From NCBI GenBank assembly GCA_965202745.1, contig CBDBCB010000003.1, positions 13,439-77,438 of the forward strand: 64,000 nucleotides of DNA. The letters are read 5' to 3'. The notes beneath the pieces are model-generated. The model made no database searches, was not told the DNA's origin, and worked only from the letters and a program-made list of their open reading frames with translations. Shown piece after piece: positions 19,937-30,897 of the stretch. The first letter of the stretch is position 1. Each line of letters begins with the position of its first letter. This DNA is from JACKII01 sp965202745. Lineage in GTDB: Bacteria > Pseudomonadota > Alphaproteobacteria > Bin95. The translations under genes were made by a program, and so were the position numbers.

Positions 19937-19999
19937 AGTCAGTCTCCTTTGTTGCAGTAAATGCTATCAAAGGAGCGGCATCAAACCGCGACAGGTCCA

Positions 20000-20423
20000 G
20001 CCCCAATCGGTGCAAGCGAAAGCCAAAGGCCCCCTGCACGACATCTGGCAGGCAGAGACGAAGGCCGAAGCCATGGCGGCCTGCGATTTCTTCATCGAGA
20101 CCTACGGCGTGAAAGACGAACAAGCGGTAGCCAAATGGATCAAAGACCGTGACGTGCTGCTGGCCTTCTATGATTTCCCGGCAGAACAGTGGAAACACAT
20201 CAGAACCACCCATCCCATCGAAAGCGCCTTCGCGACGGTGCGCCACCGGACAGGTAAAACCAAAGGCTGTCTGAGCCGAAAGACCGCCCTCGCCATGGCG
20301 GTCAGGCTCCTGATGTCAGCGCAGGGCAAATGGCGAAAGTGCGACGGCGCAAATCGCATGCCTGGGATAATCCAGGGCATTGCATTCATCGACGGGATCA
20401 AACAAATGCAAAACGCCGCCTGA
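20000..20423 (+). pseudogene. IS256-family transposase, 3' fragment (forward copy)
   Basis: It encodes SVQAKAKGPLHDIWQAETKA to the C-terminal end DGIKQMQNAA. It continues the forward 5' fragment after the IS3 element, but ~120 codons in between are missing. No start codon of its own precedes it. It ends ~45 bp before the right IS terminus at ~20469. Confidence 0.88.
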
Positions 20424-20468
20424 TCAAGCCGTCACCAACTTTCGGCCATAGCTCACGACGGTGCCGAC

Positions 20469-20837
20469 ATAGTCTTGGCCGCCCGTTGGATAGCACAAAA
20501 CACGCCTGTCAGGTTCACGCCGATAACCTTCTGGAAGTCCTCGACCGGCGTTTCCAGAAAATCCTGGGGCAGGGCGATGCCCGCATTGTTCACGAGAACC
20601 GAGACAGGCCCAATCTCGGCTTCGATCCGGTCGAACAGGGCGTTGATCTGGTCCGGTTGGCCCATGTCGCAGACCATGCCAACCGCGCCACCGCCCAGTT
20701 TCGTCGCCGCGGATTTCACCCCTGCTTCGTTGATATCGGCCAATACGAGGCGCGCCGTCTTCAGCCAGAGCCTCGGCGCAAGCATAGCCGATGCCCTGCG
20801 CTGCGCCAGTGACGAGCGCGATGGGTTTGTCAGTCAT
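20469..20837 (-). pseudogene. Short-chain dehydrogenase, frameshifted and 3'-truncated by the IS complex
   Basis: An SDR-family NAD(P) oxidoreductase. It shows TGAAQGIGYACAEALAEDGA (glycine-rich cofactor motif TGxxxGIG), VLVNNAGIALPQDF (NNAG) and NLTGVFCAIQRAAK (~110). One base is missing near 20751-20757, between EDGA and RLVLADIN. At ~20469 the gene runs into the IS256 right end before the catalytic Tyr-x3-Lys, giving the same GTVVSYGRKLVTA tail as the DUF4347 gene. It sits 12 bp downstream of uvrB on the same strand. Not functional. Confidence 0.88.
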
Positions 20838-20849
20838 GATTGTCTCCGT

Positions 20850-23090
<2,241 letters not shown>

Positions 23091-23192
23091 AGGCATGCCT
23101 TCACGCACTCTGGATGGGAGCAGTTCAGTATACCTGCCAGATGATCAACCGCCAACGATGGCGATGGATTTCCACGCGGTTGGATGTGCCAG

Positions 23193-24267
23193 CTAGAAGC
23201 TCAATTTAATACCGGTGCCGATGACAAAGCCCTTGGTTTCCCCAAACGCGAAATCCCGGTCCAGATAGTAGGCGGAGCCGACAATGTTGACGCCGGGGCC
23301 CAGGTCATAGCCAACACCGAGTTCAAATGCACTCTGTCTGTCGTCGGTCGCGCCGGTTGACGATTCGGCCTCTCCGAACACGGCGTTCAAGGATACCGAA
23401 GCAGGACCGGACGCGTAGCTGATGCCCGCCCCGATAACCTGCCGCGACTGAATACCGACCGCAGGATCATTCTCATATGCCGCCGATGCGCCAAACGAAA
23501 ATCCGCCGTAGCCGATACGAACACCGCCAGCAGACATCCAGGCGCCCTGCTCACTAGTTCTGTTCGCGTCACCGGTAATCTGGAAGCCAGTGGACATTGA
23601 AACCCGGAAATTTCCGAATGAATCGACGTAATTTGCGCCGATATCAAAGATATTCTCGGGCCGAACGAAATTGTTGTCGGGTTCATTGGGCAGCCGGTCC
23701 AGCGAGTCGCTGGACCAGCGCATAGTTGACACCAAGCTGGAAGCCTGCGAATCGCGGCGTGAAATACGTAATCCACTGGGCATCATTGGCTCGGGCCGAA
23801 AAATTGCCGGTATTGAGGAGATCACGATTGGAATCCGGAACCCATTCGGGAAATCCGGACCCATCCAAATAGAAGTCGTCCAAACCGGCACCAGCAGAGT
23901 ATAAGCCCTGGTGCAACTGCCCCGCCGCGCCATCCGTGGAGCCGATCAAAACCCTGCCAAAGCTGCCTTGAATATAGGCAAATGACTCGTCGATCTGGCT
24001 CGCCGAGGTTTCCCCTTCAAGTTGAATTTCAGCGGCGAATGTCAGTCCATTATCGAGCGTTATACTGGGCCGGACGTAAATCTCTGCATCCTTCGTAACA
24101 TCAACATCCGTAATGTCGGCAACCGGCGTTTCGGTAGATGCAGAAACTATCATGGCGTCGTAATAGCCGCCGAGTCGGATATCCCATTCCGCACCGTTCG
24201 CATACTGCACCTCCAACAAAGTACCACTAGCCATTGCTGTCGCTATAAGCAGGTTGGTTCGATGCAT
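23193..24267 (-). pseudogene. Gram-negative porin, frameshifted
   Basis: A trimeric-porin-like outer-membrane beta-barrel. MHRTNLLIATAMASGTLLEV is a signal peptide, followed by WDIRLGGYYDAMIV, FAYIQGSFGRVLIGSTDGA (the constriction-loop region) and alternating amphipathic strands ending in the aromatic C-terminal GTGIKLSF, recognised by the BAM machinery. A one-base shift near 23695-23710 separates the first ~195 residues from the rest. It falls in a hairpin (GGTCCAGCGA / TCGCTGGACC), a place where sequence compressions also occur. The start 24267 has GGAG six bases upstream. Confidence 0.8.
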
Positions 24268-24339
24268 TTTCCGCTCCAATACTTTGTCGTTGCAGCAGAT
24301 ACCAGACGAAGGCCGCTCAACTCAATACGTACATTACTA

Positions 24340-24621
24340 TCAGATTATTTGAATTGTCAGAAATTGGAAAGACAAATTTTCCGCAATTCGCGGGATATTG
24401 CGCTCACAACCACGCGTTCCTCGACACCGTTGTGCCGATGGGCGGGCAGTACGGCGCCCTCCGCGATGCGGATTTAGTAGGACTGGGTAGCGGCGGCACG
24501 GTCCACGAACAGCAGGCGCTGCTGCACGCCAGGCGCGCGTTTCGTCTGCTAACGCGAGCAGACCGAGGGCGTATTCCGCCGCTAGAATGTCGTCCGTGTC
24601 GCCGCTTATTCTTCCAGACAC
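24340..24621 (-). pseudogene. Anti-sigma factor remnant (RskA-like N-terminus)
   Basis: From a GTG start overlapping the end of the sigma-factor gene, the sequence DDILAAEYALGLLALADETRAW matches the N-terminal sigma-binding helix of RskA/ChrR-type anti-sigma factors. After ~35 residues the similarity stops and the rest is low-quality arginine-rich translation. There is no membrane segment. Gene order (sigma, then anti-sigma, overlapping) supports the assignment. Probably a truncated remnant. Confidence 0.45.
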
Positions 24622-25025
24622 TTCTTCAAAGCCAGCAATCCGCGCCGCACCCATGACTTTACGGTACCAAGCGGCGCATTCATCCGGGTCCGCAACTCGC
24701 GGTGGTTGAGGCCGTAGAAGTAGACCAGCGTCAATGCCTGCCGCGCGTGCTCGCCAAGTTCTCCCATTCAATGCTGTACGGCCAGGGTACCCTCTTTCGA
24801 TGCACCACCGTCCGCAGCATGATTGGCCAACAGGTCTTCCGCCCCCGATGTTTCCTTCACCAGCCAGGGATTGGCCCGCAGCCGGTCAATGGCTTTGCGG
24901 CGGACAATGGTCGAGAGCCAAGCCTGGGCGCTGCCTTTAGCAGGATCAAAGCGCCTCGCCGCCTCCCATACGGCAACGAAGGCATCCTGCACCGCTTCCT
25001 CCGCCAGATCGCGGCGGCCAATCAT
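24606..25025 (-). pseudogene. ECF sigma factor, N-terminally truncated and frameshifted
   Basis: An RNA polymerase sigma-70 (ECF) remnant. Region 2 reads LAEEAVQDAFVAVWEAARRFDPAKGSAQAWLSTIVRRKAID. After a frameshift near 24768-24790, region 4 continues as RQALTLVYFYGLNHREL and GTVKSWVRRGLLALKKCLEE. The first ~40 residues are missing: the frame begins at the stop of the phyH gene (25035-25037), so phyH sequence has replaced the 5' end. The anti-sigma remnant overlaps its stop. No functional product is expected. Confidence 0.8.
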
Positions 25026-25034
25026 TGGCGTTCG

Positions 25035-25865
25035 CTATACGGTGGCGCCCATCACGCTGCTACGGGCGCTTTGCATCTCGCGCCAATGGGCCAGGTCTTC
25101 TGGCGAAAACACGCCGCTGGGCGGCCGGCACTCGCGAAAATGACCAAAGCGGTCCTCGCCGCGAACCAACATCGCGGCCATACCGCCACCTTCGACCTGT
25201 GTCATGCGGGTTGGGATATAGCGGATCGCAAGGCCAATACGCCGATCATCAGAGCCATTCGCATAGCTGGCGTGGAACACCCAACCATGGTGCAGCGACA
25301 TTTGCCCGGCTCGCAACACCACATCGCTGGCAGTGCTCTCATCCACCTGCACCGTGATTTCCTGACCACAGGTCAATAGGTTCTCATCGGCATGTGTATC
25401 ACGATGCTCGACAATCTGGTTGTGCGAGCCCGCCACGAAGCGCATGCAACCGCTTTCCACGGTGGATGCACTGAGGGCAACCCAGGCAGTTACCTCTTCC
25501 TCTCCTGTGAGCCCCCAGTAAGTCAGGTCCTGATGCCAGGAAACAAAATGCGGGGTCTGCGGCTCCTTGATGAAGAAAGGCGCGTCCAACACGAGCAGAT
25601 CCGGTCCCAAAATCTCCGCGACCTGATCCGTGATTGAGGCCAATCGGGTAATCTGGTCAATGAAGGGCAATACGAGGTTCGGATAACGGCGCAGACATTT
25701 GCGCAGTTCAGGCTCCGCCACGAAGCGTGCCTCGGCCTGCTCCAACTGCGCACGGCAGATACCGGCATCCGCCGCACTCACGGCATCGAGGGGAAAGACG
25801 AAGCCGTCTCTGGCAAAGGTTGAGGCAATATCCATTGGGCGAGGTTCTTGGGACAACGAAGACAT
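25035..25865 (-). CDS. Phytanoyl-CoA dioxygenase (PhyH) family protein
   Basis: An Fe(II)/2-oxoglutarate-dependent dioxygenase of 276 residues. The facial triad is visible as H111-x-D113 (SWHQDLTYWG) and a distal His in LHHGWVFHAS (~195-202); RRIGLAIRYIP supplies the Arg that binds 2-oxoglutarate. The length is normal and the frame intact. The substrate is unknown; such enzymes hydroxylate lipids, osmolytes or natural products. Its 3' end abuts a truncated sigma-factor gene, marking a deletion or insertion junction. Confidence 0.88.
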   Translation of the reverse strand: MSSLSQEPRPMDIASTFARDGFVFPLDAVSAADAGICRAQLEQAEARFVAEPELRKCLRRYPNLVLPFIDQITRLASITDQVAEILGPDLLVLDAPFFIKEPQTPHFVSWHQDLTYWGLTGEEEVTAWVALSASTVESGCMRFVAGSHNQIVEHRDTHADENLLTCGQEITVQVDESTASDVVLRAGQMSLHHGWVFHASYANGSDDRRIGLAIRYIPTRMTQVEGGGMAAMLVRGEDRFGHFRECRPPSGVFSPEDLAHWREMQSARSSVMGATV

Positions 25866-25877
25866 GATCAGATGCTT

Positions 25878-26040
25878 ATACCAACGACGAGGGACAATAA
25901 TCCATCTTACCGGCCATAGCTATTCGCTGACTAGGAGGTGGTTGCGACGAGATGCGGGGCATCGTTAGCGCACGCCGACAACGCTCCGCGATGCGCTATG
26001 GCCGGCCCGCAGGGTGGTCTTTATTCCCTGCCGTTGGTAT
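25878..26040. repeat. Candidate MITE-like element, ~163 bp
   Basis: The 9-bp terminal inverted repeats ATACCAACG / CGTTGGTAT bound a segment with a second, perfect 11-bp inverted repeat (CCGGCCATAGC at 25910-25920 and its complement at 25995-26005). It has no coding content. A further ATACCAACG lies at ~26087. The rest of the 25866-26174 gap shows nothing else. Confidence 0.4.
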
Positions 26041-26174
26041 TGGCCGCCCCTGCCCAGTCAGGCAATCTGGCTGACCTGCCTGATGATACCAACGCTATCG
26101 CTATAAGCAGGAACACACGGTTAAATTCTGGCTAGAACGCGCTATCCAGCGGAACGCCCTTCCGGAGCCTGCTT

Positions 26175-27279
26175 ATGACCACCATCACCGCCATCGAAAC
26201 TTCCCACTACCGCCTGCCGCTCGACCCTCCGCTTTCCGACTCCACCCACGGCCTGATGACTCACTTCGAGCTGGTGACCGTGCGCCTGACTGACTCGGAT
26301 GGCTGCGAGGGGCTCGGCTACACCTATGCCGTCAACCATGGCGGCTCTGCCATCCGTGCCTTAATCGCCGACGACCTGGCCGACCTGCTGATCGGGCAGG
26401 ACCCGGATCGCATCGCCCATCTTTGGGACAAGATGTGGTGGGCGGTGCATTATCCCGGCCGGGGCGGGCTCGCGAGCTTTGCCTTCGCTGCCATCGACAT
26501 CGCACTTTGGGACCAGATGGGCAAGGCGCGGGGCAAGCCGCTCTGGAAGCTGCTGGGCGGACATGATCCGAAGGTGATGGCCTATGTCGGAGGCATCGAC
26601 CTGGAACTTTCCCTGACGGAACTGATGGCCCAGACCGACGCAAACCTCGCGCGCGGCTTCAAGGCCGTGAAGATGAAGGTCGGGCGCGACTTGCTGCATG
26701 AGGACGTGGAGCGCGTCGCCGCTCACCGCGAATATCTGGACAAACATGGCGGTGAGGGCTTCCCCCTGATGGCCGACGCCAACATGCGCTGGAGCCGCGA
26801 CCAGGCGCAGGCCGCCATCCGCGCGCTGGAGCCTATGGGCCTCACCTGGCTGGAAGAGCCGATGATCCCCGACGACGAGGGCGGCCACGCCCGCCTCGCC
26901 GCGCTATCCTCCCCCCATCGCAACTGGCGAGAATTTCCATACGATCTATGAGTTCGAGCGCATGATCCGCGTCGGCGGCGGCACCTTCCCGGAGCCAGAT
27001 GTCTCCAATTGTGGCGGCATCACGCCCTGGATGAAGGTCGCGACGTTGGCCGAAGCCAACAATCTGCGTGTCACCAGCCACGGCGTGCATGATATCCACG
27101 TCCACCTGCTGGCCGCCATTCCGAACAAGAGCTACATGGAATGGCACGGCTTCGGGCTGGAGCAATATTTCACCAACCCGGCTCTGACCCTTGATGAGAA
27201 GGGCCGCGCCACCGCCCCCGACCGGCCCGGCCATGGCGTGGCGTTTGAATGGGCCAAGTTGGAGCCGTTCAAGCGGTAG
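26175..27279 (+). pseudogene. Mandelate racemase / muconate-lactonizing family enzyme, frameshifted
   Basis: An enolase-superfamily acid-sugar dehydratase or racemase type. It shows FKAVKMKVGRD (catalytic KxK, ~158-168), MADANMRWS (metal Asp), TWLEEP (metal Glu) and, after the shift, NWREFP in place of the expected ATGENF, then EFERMIRVGGG, SHGVHDIHVHLLA and MEWHGF. The break is at a run of six C (26911-26916), so a sequencing error is quite possible. With one base corrected, a full ~367-residue enzyme is restored with all metal ligands. The substrate cannot be told. Confidence 0.85.
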
Positions 27280-27397
27280 ACAGCCGCTGCTCACCCAACC
27301 ACCGGCACCGTTGCAAGGCCCGGGGAAAATGGATGAAAGTTTACCGCATCCGGGAGCCGTTTTGTGGCGTACTAAGAGGCAAGCCTGGAGCGCCTCC

Positions 27398-28606
27398 ATG
27401 ATGACTGCCACCACCGAAACCTTCTACACCACCCTACCCGCCACGGCCGACTTCTCCGCTGTTGCGCACCTGGCCGGATATGCGCCGGTCCCAGCGGATT
27501 GGACGGTCCTCCTGACCGATGTGGTCGGCTCCACCAAGGCGATCCAGGCCGGGCGCTACAAGGCCGTCAACATGGTCGGCGCGGCCTGCATCACGGCGGC
27601 GCTGAATGCGCTGCCGGGGCTCAATCTGCCCTTCGTCTTTGGCGGCGATGGCGCAACGATCCTGGTGCCGCCGCAAGCGGTGGATGCCGGACGGCAGGCA
27701 ATGCTAAGGCTTGCGGGATTGGCGCAGCAGCAGTTTGGGTTGGGGCTGCGGGTGGGTGTCGTGCGGGTGGCGTCGCTCTACCAGCAGGACGCCAGTCTGG
27801 GCGTCCGCAAGCTGGAACTCAGTCCCGGCAACCACCTCGCCCTGTTTTCCGGCAGCGGCCTGGAACTGGCGGACAAGCTGGTGAAAAACCCAGACCCGGC
27901 CAACCCCTTTGCCGTGCCCGTGCCGGACAAGCCACCGCCGCCGGACCTGGAAGGCCTTTCCTGCCGGTGGGAGCCGTTGCGTGCTGCCAACGGCGTCTCG
28001 CTCACCTGCATGTTGCGTGCCGTCAATCCCGATAACGCCGCCCAGGAAACAGCCCTGCGCAGCACACTCGCCTTCATCCAGGAGACCTTGCAGGCGGATG
28101 CCTCCTCCACAGCGCCCGCGCGCGCCGAAACCATGCGGTTCCGTTGGCCGCCCCGCAACGTTTGGGCGGAAGCGAAGGCGACCGCGAGCGGGCAGCACGT
28201 CCACCGCCGGTGTCTCGCCATTCTGCTAGAATCGTTTTTTCAAGGTATTGCTGAACGTTTCGACATCAAGGTCGGCCCCTACAATGCGCCCGTCTACCGC
28301 GAGGAATTGCGGACAAACACCGACTTCCGCAAGTATGATGGTCTCTTGCGCATGGTCCTGGATGTCTCGCACAGGCAGGCTGACGCCATCGAATCCTACC
28401 TGGCAGCGGAACATGCGGCAGGACGGCTGGTCTACGGCACGCACCGGGCAGATAGCGCTTTGATGACCTGCCTGGTTTTCAGCCTCGAACAAAGCCAGCA
28501 TATTCACTTCATCGACGGAGCCGACGGCGGATTTGCGCTGGCGGCCCAAGGGTTCAAGAAACAACTGGCCGCGCTGGCAAGTGCGCGGCAGGAAGGGAAC
28601 GGCTGA
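27398..28606 (+). CDS. DUF3095 domain protein (cyclase-like)
   Basis: 402 residues matching the DUF3095 family: FYTTLPATADFSAVAHLAGY, then VLLTDVVGSTKAIQAGRYKAVNMVGA and FVFGGDGATILVP. The DVVGST and GGDGA elements resemble the metal-binding strands of class III nucleotide cyclases, hence a predicted but unproven cyclase-like fold. It has a GGAG ribosome site before the ATG at 27398. It is followed four bases later by an NADP-dependent oxidoreductase gene, so the two form an operon. The frame is intact. Confidence 0.82.
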   Translation: MMTATTETFYTTLPATADFSAVAHLAGYAPVPADWTVLLTDVVGSTKAIQAGRYKAVNMVGAACITAALNALPGLNLPFVFGGDGATILVPPQAVDAGRQAMLRLAGLAQQQFGLGLRVGVVRVASLYQQDASLGVRKLELSPGNHLALFSGSGLELADKLVKNPDPANPFAVPVPDKPPPPDLEGLSCRWEPLRAANGVSLTCMLRAVNPDNAAQETALRSTLAFIQETLQADASSTAPARAETMRFRWPPRNVWAEAKATASGQHVHRRCLAILLESFFQGIAERFDIKVGPYNAPVYREELRTNTDFRKYDGLLRMVLDVSHRQADAIESYLAAEHAAGRLVYGTHRADSALMTCLVFSLEQSQHIHFIDGADGGFALAAQGFKKQLAALASARQEGNG

Positions 28607-28610
28607 CGCC

Positions 28611-29618
28611 ATGCAGAATTCCAACCAGCGCCTGTTGCTGAAGGCCCGCCCCGACGGCATCGCGGGCCCGGAGCATTTCCAGGAAGACACCCAGCCAGTC
28701 CGAATGCCGGGATCGGGCGAGTTGCTGCTCGAAAGCGTCTACATCTCCATCGATCCCGCCATGCGCGTCTGGGTTAGCGAGAATCCCGACTATGTGCCCC
28801 CGGTGGAAATCGGCACGCCGATGCGGGCGGGCGGTATCGGCCGGGTGCTGGTCTCGGAAGATCCGGCCTTTCAGCCGGGCGACTTCGTCAATGCCCGACT
28901 TGGCTGGCAGACCCATCCGACCGTGAGGGCCAAGGACAGCCAGAAGCTCGACCTCTCCGTCGGCAGCCCGAAGGACTGGATCGGCCCGCTCGGCACCACG
29001 GCGCTCACCGCCTATTTCGGCCTGTTCGACGTGGGCGCAGCCAAGCCGGGCGAGACGGTGCTGGTTTCCGCCGCAGCCGGCGGCGTCGGCCAGATGGCGG
29101 CGCAAATGGCAAAAATCAACGGCTGCCGCGTCGTCGGTATCGCGGGCGGGCCGGAGAAATGCGCCTACCTGCGGGATGAACTCGGCCTCGACGCCGTCAT
29201 CGACTACAAGGCGGGCGGCCTCGCCGAAGCCTACAAAAAGGCGATGCCCGAGGGATGCGACGTGTTCTTCGACAATGTGGGCGGAGAGCAACTGGATTTG
29301 GCGCTGGCGTCGCTCCGGGAGAAAGGCCGCGTCGCCATCTGCGGCCGCATTTCGCAAACGGCATCTGCTGAGCTCTACGGGGTAAAGAACCTGGGCCTGC
29401 TGATCGGCAAGCGCGCCAAGATCGAAGGTTTCATCGTCTTCGACTTCAACGCCCGCTATCCGGAAGCCCGCGCCTGGATTGCTGAGCAACTGAAAGCCGG
29501 AAAGCTGAAGCAGCGCCTGCACATCCTGGATGGACTTAACAAAGCGCCGGAGGGCCTGCAAATGCTGTTCACCAGCCGCAACCAGGGCAAGCTGGTGGTG
29601 CAGGTGGCAGAGGAATAG
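28611..29618 (+). CDS. NADP-dependent medium-chain oxidoreductase (zinc-independent)
   Basis: 335 residues of the MDR superfamily, leukotriene-B4/prostaglandin-reductase (CurA-like) branch. ISIDPAMRVWVSENPDY and the cofactor motif VSAAAGGVGQMAAQMAK (~143-160), then GGPEKCAYLRDELGLDAVIDYK and DVFFDNVGGE, are typical. No zinc-ligand cysteines are present, as in enone/quinone reductases of this branch. It likely reduces an alpha,beta-unsaturated carbonyl with NADPH. It is coupled to the DUF3095 gene. Intact. Confidence 0.88.
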   Translation: MQNSNQRLLLKARPDGIAGPEHFQEDTQPVRMPGSGELLLESVYISIDPAMRVWVSENPDYVPPVEIGTPMRAGGIGRVLVSEDPAFQPGDFVNARLGWQTHPTVRAKDSQKLDLSVGSPKDWIGPLGTTALTAYFGLFDVGAAKPGETVLVSAAAGGVGQMAAQMAKINGCRVVGIAGGPEKCAYLRDELGLDAVIDYKAGGLAEAYKKAMPEGCDVFFDNVGGEQLDLALASLREKGRVAICGRISQTASAELYGVKNLGLLIGKRAKIEGFIVFDFNARYPEARAWIAEQLKAGKLKQRLHILDGLNKAPEGLQMLFTSRNQGKLVVQVAEE

Positions 29619-29934
29619 CAGTCTATCGCGTTAGTTGGAGGGCGCCGGCTCCACCCTTCTGCCACCGGCGCTTGCCCCCAAAATCCCCCAAGTGAAAATC
29701 CCCCGCGAAAGAGTGTGGCAGACGGCACCGGCCAAGGGTGGGTGGAGGGGTCGGCAATGTAAGTCGACCGGCGCCGTCTGTCACAAGGAGGACTATACCC
29801 CCACCCGATAACCGCTGCTTTCCGCGATTATTTCGAATTGCGATTATTGCATTTTTTGCCTAGCCGTTCTTTGGCCTATTCCACCAAGGCGTGACCCGCT
29901 AGCATTTCCGGAAAGGACAACCGGGAGACTACCG
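29619..29934. other. Non-coding gap with imperfect inverted repeat
   Basis: 316 bp. GGCAGACGGCACCGGCC at ~29716 pairs imperfectly with GACCGGCGCCGTCTGTC at ~29768, and the first part holds GC-rich stems that may end transcription of the preceding operon. No gene was recognised. The last ~100 bp presumably hold the promoter of the TauD-type gene (ribosome site GGGAGA at ~29921). Confidence 0.4.
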
Positions 29935-30780
29935 ATGGCATTTTCGATCAACCCGCTGGGTGAAACTCTGGGCGCAGAAATCGTTGGCTTCGATGTCCGA
30001 CGCGACGCAACGCCAGAGGCCGCTGAAGAACTGAAAGCCGCCTGGCTGGAGCATGTGGTGTTCTGCTTCCGGGACCAGGATCTCAGTCCGGCGGAGTTTC
30101 TCACGCTGGCTGGCCTATTCGGCAAGCCCAAGGTCCAACCCCTGCAAAGGTCTGAATACCAGGTGGAGGGCTTCCCCGAAATCCGCGTGCTCTCGAACCG
30201 GCACCTGGACATCCATGGCGACCGCAAGCCGATTAAAACCGGCGGTTCATGGCATTCCGACCACTCACATCAGCAGGACGCGCCGCGCGGAACCATGCTG
30301 CACTCGCTGCAACTGCCGAGCCACGGCGGCAATACCAGTTTCACCAACCAGCACGCGGCCTATAAGGGTCTGCCCGCCGACCAGCAGGAAATGGCCAGGT
30401 GCCTACGGGTGCATCACATCTACAACAGCCCCTATGCGCCCCGGAAAATGCAGAAACTGAGCGCCGAGGAACAAAAACACGCCGCGCCGGAAGCCTGGCA
30501 CCCGCTCGCCCGGCCACACCCGGCCGACCCGGACCGGCTGGCCATCTTCCTGAACCCGATCCGCACGATCTGTATCGAAGGGATGAGCGAGGAAGACTCC
30601 CAGGTACTGCTGAACGAGATGCTGGAACACTCAACCCAGCCGCAATACTGCTACAGCCACCAATGGCGGCAGGGCGACGTGCTGATCTGGGACAATCCCC
30701 AAGCTCTTCATATGGTCGACCACGACTACCCGCCGGACGAATTGCGCCTCATGCACCGCACGCTGGTGCAGTACGCCTGA
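29935..30780 (+). CDS. TauD/TfdA-family dioxygenase
   Basis: An Fe(II)/2-oxoglutarate-dependent dioxygenase of 281 residues. HVVFCFRDQDLSPAEFL is the family's N-terminal signature, H107-x-D109 (SWHSDHSH) and the distal His in PQALHMVDHDY (~260) form the iron site, and LRLMHRTLV contributes the co-substrate Arg. The frame is intact. Typical substrates are sulfonates or aryloxy acids, but none can be assigned here. A second family member at 61.7-62.5 kb is broken by a stop at the position equal to Gln48 here. Confidence 0.9.
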   Translation: MAFSINPLGETLGAEIVGFDVRRDATPEAAEELKAAWLEHVVFCFRDQDLSPAEFLTLAGLFGKPKVQPLQRSEYQVEGFPEIRVLSNRHLDIHGDRKPIKTGGSWHSDHSHQQDAPRGTMLHSLQLPSHGGNTSFTNQHAAYKGLPADQQEMARCLRVHHIYNSPYAPRKMQKLSAEEQKHAAPEAWHPLARPHPADPDRLAIFLNPIRTICIEGMSEEDSQVLLNEMLEHSTQPQYCYSHQWRQGDVLIWDNPQALHMVDHDYPPDELRLMHRTLVQYA

Positions 30781-30824
30781 AACGGGCAGGCTCTTCCCCT
30801 GACTTCACCTTCATCTTGAGCCGC

Positions 30825-30886
30825 CACCGTGAGCCTGTCGAAAGGTCTGACCAAAAAGAAATGCACCTTTCGACAGGCTCACGGTG
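30825..30886. repeat. Perfect 22-bp-stem hairpin (GAGCCTGTCGAAAGG type)
   Basis: Arms 30825-30846 and 30865-30886 are exact complements separated by 18 bases. The core GAGCCTGTCGAAAGG is a very common intergenic palindrome in alphaproteobacteria and acts as a terminator-like repeat. It lies between the converging TauD-type and amidase genes. A related imperfect copy is at 63154-63223. Confidence 0.9.
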
Positions 30887-30897
30887 ATGAGAAAGCG

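Larger units (their letters stand above)
18769..19999 (-). mobile_element. IS3-family insertion sequence, 1231 bp
   Basis: Imperfect terminal inverted repeats begin TGGACCTGTC at both ends: 18769 onward reads TGGACCTGTCACGCTTTTG, and the complement of 19999 inward reads TGGACCTGTCGCGGTTTGA. It carries overlapping orfA and orfB on the minus strand. The bases next to the ends (TGG left, GCC right) are not a duplication, and the IS256 sequence resumes ~120 codons further on, so the element appears to have deleted adjacent DNA. Confidence 0.92.
17776..20469. mobile_element. Insertion-sequence complex (two IS256-family fragments flanking one IS3-family element)
   Basis: Both outer borders are the same IS256-family right end in inverted orientation (GTCGGCACCGTCGTGAGC inward from each side). 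Inside are a reversed 3' fragment, a forward 5' fragment, a full IS3-family element and a forward 3' fragment. The left flank is a DUF4347 gene and the right flank an SDR gene, both truncated. No target duplication is visible, so the region arose by rearrangement, not by one clean insertion. Confidence 0.85.

Noticed and set aside
17776..20469. A composite transposon carrying cargo
   Set aside because: The interior holds only transposase fragments and an IS3 element; no cargo gene was found.
30825..30886. A CRISPR array or phage attachment site at the palindrome
   Set aside because: It is a single inverted repeat of a type common between alphaproteobacterial genes; no spacer-repeat periodicity exists.
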